DNA of 64,000 nucleotides from assembly GCF_002914585.1 (NCBI RefSeq), contig NZ_PDDM01000003.1:124001-188000 (forward strand), in the 5' to 3' direction. Positions 27,429 to 35,982 of this stretch are shown piece after piece. The notes under the pieces are model-generated. The model searched no databases, was not told the DNA's origin, and worked only from the letters and a program-made list of their open reading frames with translations. Made by a program: the position numbers and the translations under genes. The stretch is from Pseudanabaena sp. BC1403. GTDB taxonomy: Bacteria > Cyanobacteriota > Cyanobacteriia > Pseudanabaenales > Pseudanabaenaceae. Positions within the stretch are counted from its first letter, which is position 1, and every line of letters starts with the position of its first letter.

Positions 27429-27812
27429 ATGCCAACTAAACGGATTTTGATTGTTGATGATGAAGAAAGCATTCAAACTGTTGTACAGTTTGGTATTCAG
27501 ATGGTCGCTGATTGGGATGTATTAATTGCGAGTTCGGGACCACAAGGGATTAAAACGGCTTGTGATCAAAGCCCTGATGCTATTTTGCTAGATGTGATGA
27601 TGCCAGATATGGATGGTATTGCCACATTTAAGGCTCTTCAGGCCGATCCACAAACTGCCCAGATCCCTGTAATTTTCTTAACCGCCAAAGCCCAAACATC
27701 GGAGAGAAGGCAGTTTAATGATTTGGGGGTCAGTGGTGTGATTACAAAACCTTTTAATTCCCTTGATCTCCCTGATCAGATTGTAAAAATGCTGGATTGG
27801 GAAAAGCCATGA
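27429..27812 (+). CDS. Single-domain response regulator
   Basis: 127 residues, one receiver domain: acidic pair in ILIVDDEES, phosphoacceptor Asp55 in AILLDVMMPD, Thr in FLTAKA and Lys in ITKPF. No output domain, so it works by protein contact or phosphotransfer. Its stop overlaps the start of the next regulator (ATGA), implying translational coupling, and the sensor kinase lies upstream. Confidence 0.95.
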   Translation: MPTKRILIVDDEESIQTVVQFGIQMVADWDVLIASSGPQGIKTACDQSPDAILLDVMMPDMDGIATFKALQADPQTAQIPVIFLTAKAQTSERRQFNDLGVSGVITKPFNSLDLPDQIVKMLDWEKP

Positions 27813-29350
27813 AAATATTACTAGTAGAAGATGATGATGTATTAATTGCCGTCCTAACTAAAAATCTAACCGAAAATCACTATATTGTGGATGTAGTCAA
27901 AGATGGGGAAATGGGTTGGACTTATGGTTCGACCTTTGATTATGACCTAATTATATTAGATATAGTTTTGCCAAAGCTTGACGGAATCAGCCTATGTCAA
28001 CGCTTTCGTACTGAAGGATATACAACTCCAATTCTATTACTCACTTCACAAAATGCTAGCACTGCCAAGGTCAGCGGATTAGATGCGGGAGCCGATGACT
28101 ATGTGGTTAAACCTTTTGATATTGCCGAATTAATTGCACGGATTCGAGCCTTACTGCGGCGAAGTAATGCAAGTTCTTTTCCTGTACTAGTTTGGGGAGA
28201 TTTACTACTAAATCCTAGTACCTGCGAAGTTTCTTACAATGATCATTCACTGACACTCACGAATAAAGAATATGAGTTGCTAGAGCTTTTGCTGCGAGAT
28301 AGTCAGCATTTACTCAGTGCCGATGAAATTCTCGATCGCCTCTGGTCTTCTGATGAGTTTCCCTCAGAAGCGACGGTGCGATCGCATATTCGGCGATTGC
28401 GTCATAAGTTGGTAGAGGCAGGTGCGCCTTCAGATTTTATTGCGACTGTTCATGGACGTGGCTATTACCTCAAAGCGCCAGATAAGTTGGCTGAGGTCGA
28501 AATACCAAGCGCAATTGAGTCTGCTAGTCCCAGTTTACTTAAGTTAGCCCAATCAAAGTCTCAAGATAATCAACAGAAGCAGTACTTAGAATTCTTAAAC
28601 CAACTTTGGATAGACACCAAGCCAAAAAGTATTGAACAATTAGAAGTATTATTTCAAGCTGTCAGGAAATTACAATCTGGTGAACTGGCTCCACAATTAC
28701 AAGCGCAGGCTCAACAAGTAGCTCACAAATTAGCTGGGACTTTGGGAACTCTTGGCTTGACGATCGCGATGCAATTGGCGCGTCAATTAGAAAATTTGCT
28801 CGCTAGCCAACCTTTACTAAAAAAACAACAGTTAGAAATTTTAGAGACCTTGGTAACTTCTTTAGAAGAGTCAATTCAAAATACGCATCTGATTCAAAGT
28901 GCTCCAATGGGAGCGATCGCTGATATATGCTCCTCAAAATTTGAGTTAGATCATTCTCAATTTGGAACCAAGGTGATGATTGTCGATGATGATGTCAATT
29001 GTTTGCGATCGCTACCTAAGCTCCTTAAGCCTTGGGGCTTTAAAGTAACGACCTTAGCCGATCCGCAGGAGTTTTGGACAGTGTTGCAATCAGTATTGCC
29101 TGATGTCTTGGTATTGGATATCAATATGCCTGAAATCAATGGATTTGAACTCTGCCAATCTCTAAGGAGCAATCTCGACTGGCAGCGTTTACCAGTTTTA
29201 TTTCTAAGTGTGATGGCAGATGCAAATACTCAAAACCTCGCTTTTAGTGTGGGTGCAGATGACTATCTATGCAAACCAATCGTGGGCATCGATCTAGCAA
29301 GTCGGATTCATAATCGTCTGCAACGAGTTAAATCTTATCAAAACAGATAA
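27809..29350 (+). CDS. Hybrid response regulator: REC - OmpR wHTH - HPt - REC
   Basis: 513 residues from the ATG at 27809; an upstream TTG would add four codons but the ATGA overlap is more likely. First receiver domain with Asp51 (LIILDIVLP), an OmpR/PhoB winged helix (~130-222; TVRSHIRRLRHKL), an HPt-like helical domain with His306 in AHKLAG, and a second receiver with Asp437 (VLVLDINMPE). A DNA-binding regulator that also holds a phosphotransfer histidine and a second acceptor, allowing a relay inside one chain. Targets unknown. Confidence 0.9.
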   Translation: MKILLVEDDDVLIAVLTKNLTENHYIVDVVKDGEMGWTYGSTFDYDLIILDIVLPKLDGISLCQRFRTEGYTTPILLLTSQNASTAKVSGLDAGADDYVVKPFDIAELIARIRALLRRSNASSFPVLVWGDLLLNPSTCEVSYNDHSLTLTNKEYELLELLLRDSQHLLSADEILDRLWSSDEFPSEATVRSHIRRLRHKLVEAGAPSDFIATVHGRGYYLKAPDKLAEVEIPSAIESASPSLLKLAQSKSQDNQQKQYLEFLNQLWIDTKPKSIEQLEVLFQAVRKLQSGELAPQLQAQAQQVAHKLAGTLGTLGLTIAMQLARQLENLLASQPLLKKQQLEILETLVTSLEESIQNTHLIQSAPMGAIADICSSKFELDHSQFGTKVMIVDDDVNCLRSLPKLLKPWGFKVTTLADPQEFWTVLQSVLPDVLVLDINMPEINGFELCQSLRSNLDWQRLPVLFLSVMADANTQNLAFSVGADDYLCKPIVGIDLASRIHNRLQRVKSYQNR

Positions 29351-29376
29351 ATGGTTCACCAAGTGAACCATTTATA
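29348..29376 (+). terminator. Small hairpin at the regulator stop
   Basis: ATAAATGGTTCAC / GTGAACCATTTAT, loop CAA, overlapping the TAA stop. Confidence 0.6.
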
Positions 29377-29382
29377 GCTATG

Positions 29383-29429
29383 CCCAATATTGGCAAGGAG
29401 GGCGAAGCCCTCCTTGCCAATATTGGGCT
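29383..29429. repeat. 22-bp perfect palindrome before pcyA
   Basis: Arms beginning GCCCAATATTGGC, loop GAA. Confidence 0.9.
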
Positions 29430-29517
29430 TTTAATTGCACATATTTTGCACGAAAAATCAGTCATGGTCAGACAATAAATACTTTTTTTAATTCACATAT
29501 ATTGAGATAGAAATCGC

Positions 29518-30258
29518 ATGACTCAAGCCACACAAGCGTCGCTGCGAGAGCAACAGTATCCCCTCATTCACGATTTAGCTAATTGTATCGAATCTGTATG
29601 GCGGGAAAACTTAGATTTATCGGATTATCAAGTTCCAGAAGACCTCGGCTATGTTGAGGGTGCATTAGAAGGTGAACGCTTAGTAATTGAAAATCATTGC
29701 TACAGCACACCTCAATTTCGGAAGTTGCATTTAGAACTAGCCAGAGTTGGTAGTGGATTAGATATTCTGCACTGTGTGATGTTTCCTAATCCTGAATATG
29801 GCATTCCCATTTTCGGAGCCGATTTAGTCGGAGGACGTGGAAGTATTAGTGCCGCGATCGCAGATTTATCTCCCGTGCATCCTGAACGCGCATTACCTCG
29901 TAGCTACCACAACGCTTTGTCGAGTTTACCTGAGATGCATTTTGAGCAGACTCGTGAGCTACCCCAATGGGGCGATATCTTTTCAGATTTTTGTTTGTTT
30001 GTGCGTCCAATGGGCGATCGCGAGGAGGCTGCCTTTTTACAAAGAGTGCGTGATTATTTGACTTTGCATTGTCAGCTAGCGGTGGCAACTGAGCCGTTAA
30101 CGACTTCTGTGGAAATCGATCAAATTTTGGCGGGTCAGCGCTATTACTGCGAGAAGCAACAGCAAAATGATAAAACGCGCCGTGTTCTCGAAAAGTCTTT
30201 TGGCACAGAATGGACTGAGCGCTACATGACGACAATGCTGTTTGATTTTGCCGCCTAA
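29518..30258 (+). CDS. pcyA: Phycocyanobilin:ferredoxin oxidoreductase
   Basis: 246 residues. Reduces biliverdin IXalpha by four electrons from ferredoxin to phycocyanobilin, the chromophore of phycocyanin. Residues matching the known catalytic set of Synechocystis PcyA (Glu76, His88, Asp105) are present as Glu73, His85 and Asp102, in LHLELARV, DILHCVMF and IFGADLVGG. Length is normal. It lies immediately before the cpc operon on the same strand, but its own terminator (30301-30330) and ~750 bp separate them, so it is probably a separate unit. Confidence 0.97.
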   Translation: MTQATQASLREQQYPLIHDLANCIESVWRENLDLSDYQVPEDLGYVEGALEGERLVIENHCYSTPQFRKLHLELARVGSGLDILHCVMFPNPEYGIPIFGADLVGGRGSISAAIADLSPVHPERALPRSYHNALSSLPEMHFEQTRELPQWGDIFSDFCLFVRPMGDREEAAFLQRVRDYLTLHCQLAVATEPLTTSVEIDQILAGQRYYCEKQQQNDKTRRVLEKSFGTEWTERYMTTMLFDFAA

Positions 30259-30300
30259 ATCTAGAGCTTAGCTATCAACAATTTTGCAGCAATAAATTTG

Positions 30301-30330
30301 GAGAGAAGTAATAAATACTTCTCTCTTTTT
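30301..30330 (+). terminator. pcyA terminator
   Basis: GAGAGAAGTA / TACTTCTCTC with loop ATAAA followed by six T. Confidence 0.9.
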
Positions 30331-30350
30331 TGTTTTTAAAGCTGAGATTA

Positions 30351-30416
30351 AGATCCCCGAATTTTTGTGTGACTAGCAAAAACAGTCTGTAATTGCAAAG
30401 AAAAATTCGGGGATCT
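30351..30416. repeat. Inverted repeat, 16-bp perfect arms
   Basis: AGATCCCCGAATTTTT (30351-30366) and complement (30401-30416), 34-bp centre. Confidence 0.8.
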
Positions 30417-31077
30417 GGGAATTTCATAGCTATCAATCCGAGATCTAATTGTGCATTCTTAATGACGAGTTGCTCCCAAGAGATTCTGAAGAATAAGCAA
30501 GCGATCGCGCTGAAACACAAATAATTGTTAAGCAGATTATGTCGCAATGTTCTTAACAATTACCGATCTATCGGTTTGATTCTTAATTTCCGAAAGTGAA
30601 GTCACACCTCACAAACTGGCATTACGGGCAATTCCTATAAATGAGAATGGCTAAAAATATTAGTTTGTTATCAATCTTTATATTAAGAAATAAGATCAAA
30701 TAAAACGAATACTTTACAATTACAAATTAGGTAGAAATCCCTAGAGCGATTGGCTGATAAAGGCTTGCAGAACTCCTCCAAATTTTAAATTAATTCCATA
30801 AACAACACTTCTTGGTTTGCACAAAATCTGCACAAATTAGTTGTTTTAATCAATTCAATCCCAAAGCCATTGAACGACTGAACTGGAAACAGTTAAGGTT
30901 TAGCTCTCTTAAGTAAATTGAATAGATTGGTTATCATTTAATTCAATTAAGACTTAGGAATCTATATATCTTGAAGATATTTTTTGCAGATATAAATTGC
31001 AATTTGATATCACAAAGTAATAGATAGGGTTGGGAGTCATAACAAAACTTATATATTAAACAAGGAGATTCTTTAGA
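30417..31077 (+). promoter_or_regulatory. cpc operon upstream region and leader
   Basis: An AT-rich stretch without ORFs before cpcB, long as is usual for the strongly transcribed cpc operon. AAGGAG at 31062-31067, ten bases before the ATG, is a strong ribosome site. Exact promoter elements could not be assigned by eye. Confidence 0.5.
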
Positions 31078-31596
31078 ATGCTAGATGCTTTTACTAAAGT
31101 AGTTGCCCAAGCCGACACTCGTGGTGCTTTTGTATCTGATTCACAAGTTGACGCACTAAAGCAATTGGTTGCTGATGGAACCAAGCGTTTGGACGTAGTT
31201 AACCGCATTACCGCAAGCTCTTCATCCATCGTCACCGACGCAGCTCGTGCTTTGTTTGAAGATCAGCCTCAATTGATCGCTCCTGGTGGAAATGCATACA
31301 CCCATCGTCGTATCGCTGCATGTATGCGCGACATGGACATCATCCTTCGCTATGTAACCTACGCAGTATTCTCTGGCGATGCTAGCGTTTTGGAAGATCG
31401 TTGCCTCAATGGTTTGCGTGAAACCTACAGTGCATTGGGCGTTCCTGGTGGATCCGTAGCAGTTGGCATCGAAAAAATGAAAGCAGCAGCGATCGCACTT
31501 GCTAACGATCCTAATGGCGTAACCCGTGGTGATTGCAGCGCTTTGATGTCTGAACTCGCTGGCTACTTCGACAAAGCAGCAGCAGCAGTAGGCTAA
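31078..31596 (+). CDS. cpcB: C-phycocyanin beta subunit
   Basis: 172 residues, the standard length. Chromophore cysteines Cys82 (AACMRDMD) and Cys153 (RGDCSAL) and Asn72 (GGNAY, methylated in the family) are all present. With CpcA it forms the (alpha-beta) trimers and hexamers of phycobilisome rods. First gene of the operon with a strong ribosome site; cpcA follows after 84 bp. Codon use is restricted, in keeping with high expression. Confidence 0.99.
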   Translation: MLDAFTKVVAQADTRGAFVSDSQVDALKQLVADGTKRLDVVNRITASSSSIVTDAARALFEDQPQLIAPGGNAYTHRRIAACMRDMDIILRYVTYAVFSGDASVLEDRCLNGLRETYSALGVPGGSVAVGIEKMKAAAIALANDPNGVTRGDCSALMSELAGYFDKAAAAVG

Positions 31597-31680
31597 TCAT
31601 TAATTTCTTAAATTAATTTTTCCTTTGTCTTTTTTTCCTTTTCAAAAAATCTCATATAAATTCCTAGAGGTACATTAAGT

Positions 31681-32169
31681 ATGAAAACTCCTTTAACAGA
31701 AGCCGTCTCTACAGCCGATTCACAAGGTCGCTATCTTGGCGTTCCTGAAATGCAAGCTGCATTTGGTCGTTTACGCACAGCGGCTGCTAGCCTTGATGCT
31801 GCTAAAGGATTGAGCGCTAAAGCTTCCAGCTTGGCCGAAGGTGCAGCAAATGCTGTTTACCAAAAATATCCCTACACCACCCAACAGTCTGGCAACAACT
31901 TCGCTTCCACCCCTCGCGGTAAAGCAAAGTGCGTTCGTGACATCGGCTACTATGTCCGCATGATCACCTACTGCTTGATTGCTGGTAGCACTGGTCCTAT
32001 GGATGACTATCTAGTAAGTGGTTTGACCGAAATCAACCGTGCATTCGATCTTTCTCCTAGCTGGTATGTTGAAGCTTTGAAATCAATCAAGGCTAATCAT
32101 GGCTTGAGCGGAGATGCAGCTTTGGAAGCTAATTCCTACATCGACTATGCAATCAATGCACTAAGCTAA
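31681..32169 (+). CDS. cpcA: C-phycocyanin alpha subunit
   Basis: 162 residues, standard length, with the single chromophore Cys84 ([11 protein letters not shown]). Starts MKTPLTEAV as in relatives. Partner of CpcB. Two hairpins follow directly (32186-32299); they probably cut readthrough so that cpcBA mRNA outnumbers linker mRNA, a known behaviour of cpc operons. Confidence 0.99.
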   Translation: MKTPLTEAVSTADSQGRYLGVPEMQAAFGRLRTAAASLDAAKGLSAKASSLAEGAANAVYQKYPYTTQQSGNNFASTPRGKAKCVRDIGYYVRMITYCLIAGSTGPMDDYLVSGLTEINRAFDLSPSWYVEALKSIKANHGLSGDAALEANSYIDYAINALS

Positions 32170-32185
32170 TCGGTTTTCTTCTAGT

Positions 32186-32224
32186 GATAATGATTGGCAG
32201 CACTTCGCTTCGCCGATCATTATC
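32186..32224 (+). terminator. First hairpin after cpcA
   Basis: GATAATGATTGGC and GCCGATCATTATC arms, one mismatch, 13-nt centre. Confidence 0.6.
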
Positions 32225-32252
32225 CTAAAATGTTAAAGCATATGAAAACCCC

Positions 32253-32299
32253 GAAAACGGTAAGTACGCCCTGCGGGGAGTACTTACCGTTTTCTTTTT
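32253..32299 (+). terminator. Attenuator/terminator between cpcA and cpcC
   Basis: 15-bp perfect arms GAAAACGGTAAGTAC (32253-32267) and complement (32280-32294), followed by CTTTTT. Likely a partial terminator that sets rod-to-linker ratio. Confidence 0.75.
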
Positions 32300-32334
32300 A
32301 AAAAAAATTGTTAAAAAAATTTGGGAGCTTAAAT

Positions 32335-33153
32335 ATGACAAGTTCTTCGGCAGCAACCCGTTTAGGGTTCGAGCCTTTTGTAAATACTTCTCCTGTGGAG
32401 TTGCGGGCTAACTGGACTGGAGCTGATGTTATCGCCGTAATTACTGCGGCTAATCGGCAGGTTTTTGGTAACGATCATTTGATGGCATCAGAGCGCCTAG
32501 TTGGTGCTGAGTCTTTACTTGCTAGTGGCAGTATCTCGGTACGCGATTTTGTCCGTGCTTTAGCTCAGTCAGACTTGTATCGGACAAAGTTCTTTTCCAC
32601 AGTTCCAAATACTCGTTTTATTGAATTGAACTTCAAACATCTTTTGGGACGCGCTCCCAATGATGAAGCCGAGATCTCAGAACATCTCGATCGCTACATT
32701 GAACATGGATATGAAGCAGAAATCAATTCATACATTGATTCGGCTGAATATCAAGATAATTTTGGCGAGTCGATTGTTCCCTATTTCCGTGGGTTTGCAT
32801 ACCAAACTGGACAGAGAACCGTAGGGTTTACTCGCATGTTCCAGATTTATCGTGGCTATGCCAATAGCGATCGCACTCAATCCAAAAACAAATCAACTTG
32901 GCTAAATGAGGAGCTCGCACAGAATGCAGCTAATCCAATTCGTACGCCCCACTATGGACAAGCACTAACTGGTACTACTGGTGATGATCGCGGGCAAATG
33001 TATCGTGTACGCGCTATCCAAGCCGATAACGGACGGACTACCCAAATTCGCCGTAGTGTTAGTGAGTACGTGGTTTCCTATGACCAACTTTCACCAACTC
33101 TACAAAGGTTGAATAAACGTGGAAGCCGCATTACGCAGATCTCTCTAGCTTAA
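32335..33153 (+). CDS. cpcC: Phycobilisome rod linker CpcC (first copy)
   Basis: 272 residues from the ATG at 32335 with GGGAG upstream; an in-frame start 27 bases earlier lies in the A-rich tail of the attenuator and is less likely. An N-terminal PBS linker domain ([41 protein letters not shown]) is followed by a C-terminal CpcD-like domain (MYRVRAI...[10 protein letters not shown]-type). Joins phycocyanin hexamers inside rods. The second copy follows by ~100 bp and is clearly a paralogue. Confidence 0.96.
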   Translation: MTSSSAATRLGFEPFVNTSPVELRANWTGADVIAVITAANRQVFGNDHLMASERLVGAESLLASGSISVRDFVRALAQSDLYRTKFFSTVPNTRFIELNFKHLLGRAPNDEAEISEHLDRYIEHGYEAEINSYIDSAEYQDNFGESIVPYFRGFAYQTGQRTVGFTRMFQIYRGYANSDRTQSKNKSTWLNEELAQNAANPIRTPHYGQALTGTTGDDRGQMYRVRAIQADNGRTTQIRRSVSEYVVSYDQLSPTLQRLNKRGSRITQISLA

Positions 33154-33161
33154 TGTATTAA

Positions 33162-33208
33162 CGTAATTTGTTAAAATTACTGCAAAGAGGTAATTTTAAC
33201 AAATTGCG
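33162..33208 (+). terminator. Hairpin between the two rod-linker genes
   Basis: 19-bp arms, one mismatch, beginning CGTAATTTGTTAAAATTAC; no clear T-tract, so possibly a stabiliser of mRNA ends. Confidence 0.6.
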
Positions 33209-33251
33209 TTTGATTTCAATGTGCCTAAATATTAAAGGAGAATAAAATATA

Positions 33252-34112
33252 GTGATTACCAATGCTGCTTCCCGTTTGGGAATTTCTGCTTATAGCGATA
33301 GCAGTCCAACAGAACTCCGTCCTAATTGGACACCAGAAAATGCCAAGATTGTTATTAATGCTGTCTATCGCCATGTGTTGGGCAATGACTACATCATGGC
33401 ATCAGAGCGTTTAACCGCCCTTGAGTCCCTGTTAAATAATGGTCAAATCACCGTTCGTGAATTTGTGCGTGGAGTAGCGAAGTCGGAATTGTACAAAAAC
33501 AAGTTTCTCTATCCTAACTTTCATACCCGAGTGATTGAGTTGAACTTCAAGCATCTATTAGGACGAGCTCCTTATAATGAAGCTGAAGTAATCGAGCATC
33601 TAAATCGCTATCAAAACGAAGGCTATGACGCTGATGTCGATTCTTATATTGATTCAGCCGAATACGAAGCTAATTTTGGAGATTCGACCGTACCTTACTA
33701 TCGCGGTTTCGAGAACAAAGTTGGCGATCAAACCACTGGCTTTACCAGAATGTTCCAACTCTATCGTGGCTACGCCAATAGCGATCGCTCTCAAATTGGT
33801 GGAAATGCTTCTAGATTAGCTGCTGAACTCGCTCAAAACAGTGCTTCTGCGATCGTTGGAGCTTCTGGCAGCAACGATGGCTGGGCTTACCGCTCGGCAA
33901 AGGGGGCAATGGCTACTCGTGCTTTTGGTCGCTCTTCTACAGGTTCAGGCGATCGCCTTTACCGTATCGAAGTGGCAGCAGTTTCTCTCCCTAGATATCC
34001 TAAAGTGCGCCGTAGTAACCGCGAGTACATCGTGTCCTATGAGCAGTTGAATAGCACTTTGCAACGCATCAATAAAATGGGTGGCAAGGTTGCCAGTGTA
34101 ACGACTGTTTAA
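33252..34112 (+). CDS. cpcC2: Phycobilisome rod linker CpcC (second copy)
   Basis: 286 residues with a GTG start; the reading [13 protein letters not shown] right after it and AAGGAG upstream support this start. PBS linker domain ([41 protein letters not shown]) plus C-terminal CpcD-like domain (LYRIEVAAV...[11 protein letters not shown]). Probably the distal or proximal rod linker relative to the first copy. The two CpcC genes plus CpcD suggest rods of up to three phycocyanin hexamers (inference). Confidence 0.95.
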   Translation: MITNAASRLGISAYSDSSPTELRPNWTPENAKIVINAVYRHVLGNDYIMASERLTALESLLNNGQITVREFVRGVAKSELYKNKFLYPNFHTRVIELNFKHLLGRAPYNEAEVIEHLNRYQNEGYDADVDSYIDSAEYEANFGDSTVPYYRGFENKVGDQTTGFTRMFQLYRGYANSDRSQIGGNASRLAAELAQNSASAIVGASGSNDGWAYRSAKGAMATRAFGRSSTGSGDRLYRIEVAAVSLPRYPKVRRSNREYIVSYEQLNSTLQRINKMGGKVASVTTV

Positions 34113-34118
34113 ACTACC

Positions 34119-34168
34119 TTATTTTTTGTTTGCACATGAGTGTGTACTCATGTGCAAACAAAAAATAA
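34119..34168. repeat. 23-bp perfect palindrome before cpcD
   Basis: Arms beginning TTATTTTTTGTTTGC, loop GTGT. Confidence 0.9.
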
Positions 34169-34261
34169 TCCTATTGGTTTTGAGTTTTCATATAGTATGT
34201 GTATCTACAAGGTGCGCATATTAATCAATTTCAACCATCTATATATTGAAAATTTGTTTTT

Positions 34262-34489
34262 ATGATACCTCCAACTTCAACTTCAGATACTCGTTTCTTT
34301 GTTTACGAGGTCGCAGGTCTTAATCGCTATCAGCAACCTGACAACACTAATTATGTTATCCGCCCTAGTGATAATGTTTTTATGCAAGTTCCTTATAATC
34401 GCATGAATGAAAAAATGCGTAGTATCACTCGCATGGGTGGCACAATTGTGAGCATTCGTCCTCTCAATGAGCATTTGTCAGAAGGCTAG
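34262..34489 (+). CDS. cpcD: Rod-capping small linker CpcD
   Basis: 75 residues of a single CpcD domain (RFFVYEVAGL, FMQVPYNRMNEKMRSI, GGTIVSI). Caps the distal end of the rods and sets their length. Last gene of the cpc operon in view; cpcE/F lyase genes are not in the window. A 26-bp palindrome follows. Confidence 0.95.
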   Translation: MIPPTSTSDTRFFVYEVAGLNRYQQPDNTNYVIRPSDNVFMQVPYNRMNEKMRSITRMGGTIVSIRPLNEHLSEG

Positions 34490-34527
34490 TAATTTATAGC
34501 TCTTTTGGGTTTTGAGCAAAAAGTGCC

Positions 34528-34582
34528 AAAATCCCCAACAATAAAGGCAGCGCTAAGCGCTGCCTTTATTGTTGGGGATTTT
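34528..34582. terminator. 26-bp perfect palindrome after cpcD
   Basis: Arms beginning AAAATCCCCAACAATAAAGG, loop TAA, between convergent genes; acts plausibly as a bidirectional terminator. Confidence 0.85.
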
Positions 34583-34627
34583 ATTTTAAACTCAACACAA
34601 AAAACTTAATTTGGGTAACTAAACCAA

Positions 34628-35074
34628 TTACCACAAAGCAGGAACAGGACGCGATGGTACTGTTGGCTCAAATCTAGGCGTAGGAACCGCAGCAGCAGGT
34701 TCTTCAGGAGCAGCACAAGCATTAAAACCTTCACTCAGCAAAGATGAGCAATAAGGACTTGGCAAATCACGAGTGCGAATAGTCGCATCGCTAAGAGTTT
34801 GCAAGTCAATCATTTCTCGATTCATCGCTCGAAAAGCGTTAGATTGACGCTCAATCCATTGATCCCTAAAGGGTGATTGAATATAAGCGTTAGGCAAATT
34901 AGGATCAGAGGTCATATCCAAAACTTTGTTCTGTGCCTGAGGATAGGTAGCAGGAAAGTTTCGAGGAAATTGCTCTTGATCCGTAAATGTGGGGTCAGCT
35001 AAAGCAGCACCACTAGCCAGCAGCGTCGAAGCTGCAACTAATGATGAGGCAAGCCACGAGAACTTAGTACTCAT
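34628..35074 (-). CDS. Secreted protein of unknown function
   Basis: 148 residues from MSTKFSW; an upstream ATG adds six residues. Clear signal peptide (SWLASSLVAASTLLASGAALA, cut near ADPTF). The mature part is polar, rich in Pro, Asn and Arg, with two cysteines (in SPYCSS and NACAAP) that could form a disulphide, and a Pro-rich tail. No family recognised. Probably periplasmic or lumenal. Convergent with cpcD, divergent from pyrE. Confidence 0.75.
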   Translation of the reverse strand: MSTKFSWLASSLVAASTLLASGAALADPTFTDQEQFPRNFPATYPQAQNKVLDMTSDPNLPNAYIQSPFRDQWIERQSNAFRAMNREMIDLQTLSDATIRTRDLPSPYCSSLLSEGFNACAAPEEPAAAVPTPRFEPTVPSRPVPALW

Positions 35075-35219
35075 ATAAATATGCATCCTCACAGTTGGAC
35101 GCTGACTAATGTAGCAGATCCAGTCATAAATTGACTGGTTTTAGAAAATTGGGCGTATGTGTTAAGCGATCGCTATACACTACAAAAGTATTTATAAGCT
35201 CAACAAAAAAATCAAAATT

Positions 35220-35780
35220 GTGGAACATCCAAATCGTGAAAAGTTACTGGAACTATTTTGCCGTCTTGCTTACAAGAGTGGAGACTTCACCCTATCTTCT
35301 GGGCAAAAAAGCACCTATTACATTAATGGAAAGTTAGTCACACTGCATCCATTTGGGAGTTTATGGACTGGACAAGTGTTATTGGAGATGTTGCCAGTAG
35401 GAACAGGCGCAGTCGCAGGGCTGACATTAGGTGCTGACCCAATCGTCAGCGCGGTAAGTGTCGTCTCAGCCTATGAAAACAAGCCAATTCCTGCGTTGAT
35501 TATTCGGAAGCAACCGAAAGGGCATGGGACAGCAGCATGGATTGAGGGGCCAGAGCTTGCGCCAAATACAAATGTAGTAGTACTAGAGGATGTAGTCACC
35601 ACGGGGCAGTCAGCGTTATTTGCAGTTGAAAAGTTACGTGATGCAGGTTATACAGTAACCCATGTATTAACGCTAGTCGATCGCCAACAGGGTGGAGCTG
35701 AGCTTTATGCCAAAGAGGGGTTAAAGTTTGGCGCAGTATTTGATATTAGCGAAATTCAGAGTTACGCGAAGGTACTGTAA
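35220..35780 (+). CDS. pyrE: Orotate phosphoribosyltransferase
   Basis: 186 residues with a GTG start (EHPNREKLLELF follows). Joins orotate and PRPP to orotidylate in pyrimidine synthesis. Visible: FTLSSGQKSTYYINGK, the GLTLGADPI loop, catalytic Lys-rich IIRKQPKGHGT and the PRPP motif VVVLEDVVTTGQS. Single gene, with palindrome 35810-35850 after it. Confidence 0.95.
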   Translation: MEHPNREKLLELFCRLAYKSGDFTLSSGQKSTYYINGKLVTLHPFGSLWTGQVLLEMLPVGTGAVAGLTLGADPIVSAVSVVSAYENKPIPALIIRKQPKGHGTAAWIEGPELAPNTNVVVLEDVVTTGQSALFAVEKLRDAGYTVTHVLTLVDRQQGGAELYAKEGLKFGAVFDISEIQSYAKVL

Positions 35781-35809
35781 TTAGAACGTTTGGCGCTCAA
35801 CATAAAACA

Positions 35810-35850
35810 CAAAAATATGGCGGTGGGATTAGCCCGCCGCCATATTTTTG
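35810..35850. terminator. Bidirectional hairpin between pyrE and prohibitin genes
   Basis: 18-bp arms (CAAAAATATGGCGGTGGG; one T-G pair), loop ATTAG. Confidence 0.75.
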
Positions 35851-35877
35851 CGATCGATTATTTTGTACAAGCCCTTA

Positions 35878-35978
35878 TACCAATTCACTGAAGTAAGCCA
35901 TCACTTCAATGAATTTAAAAACAAACCCAGTAAGGTTTTGAGATTGAAGAAATGGCGTTGCCATTTCTTCAATTGGTA
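35878..35978 (+). repeat. 101-bp three-hairpin element, copy C
   Basis: TACCAATTC start, TTGGTA end, flanked by TTA on both sides (35875-35877, 35979-35981). Its last hairpin (GAAGAAATGGC / GCCATTTCTTC) differs from other copies in both arms. Ends four bases before the stop of the prohibitin gene. Confidence 0.9.
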
Positions 35979-35982
35979 TTAG

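Noticed and set aside
30259-31077. Small ORFs in the cpc upstream region
   Set aside because: They are short, AT-rich, lack ribosome sites and overlap the pcyA terminator or inverted repeat.
35878-35978. Simple terminator for the prohibitin gene
   Set aside because: The 101-bp sequence recurs at four other unrelated sites with matching end triplets, so it is a dispersed element even if it also ends transcripts.
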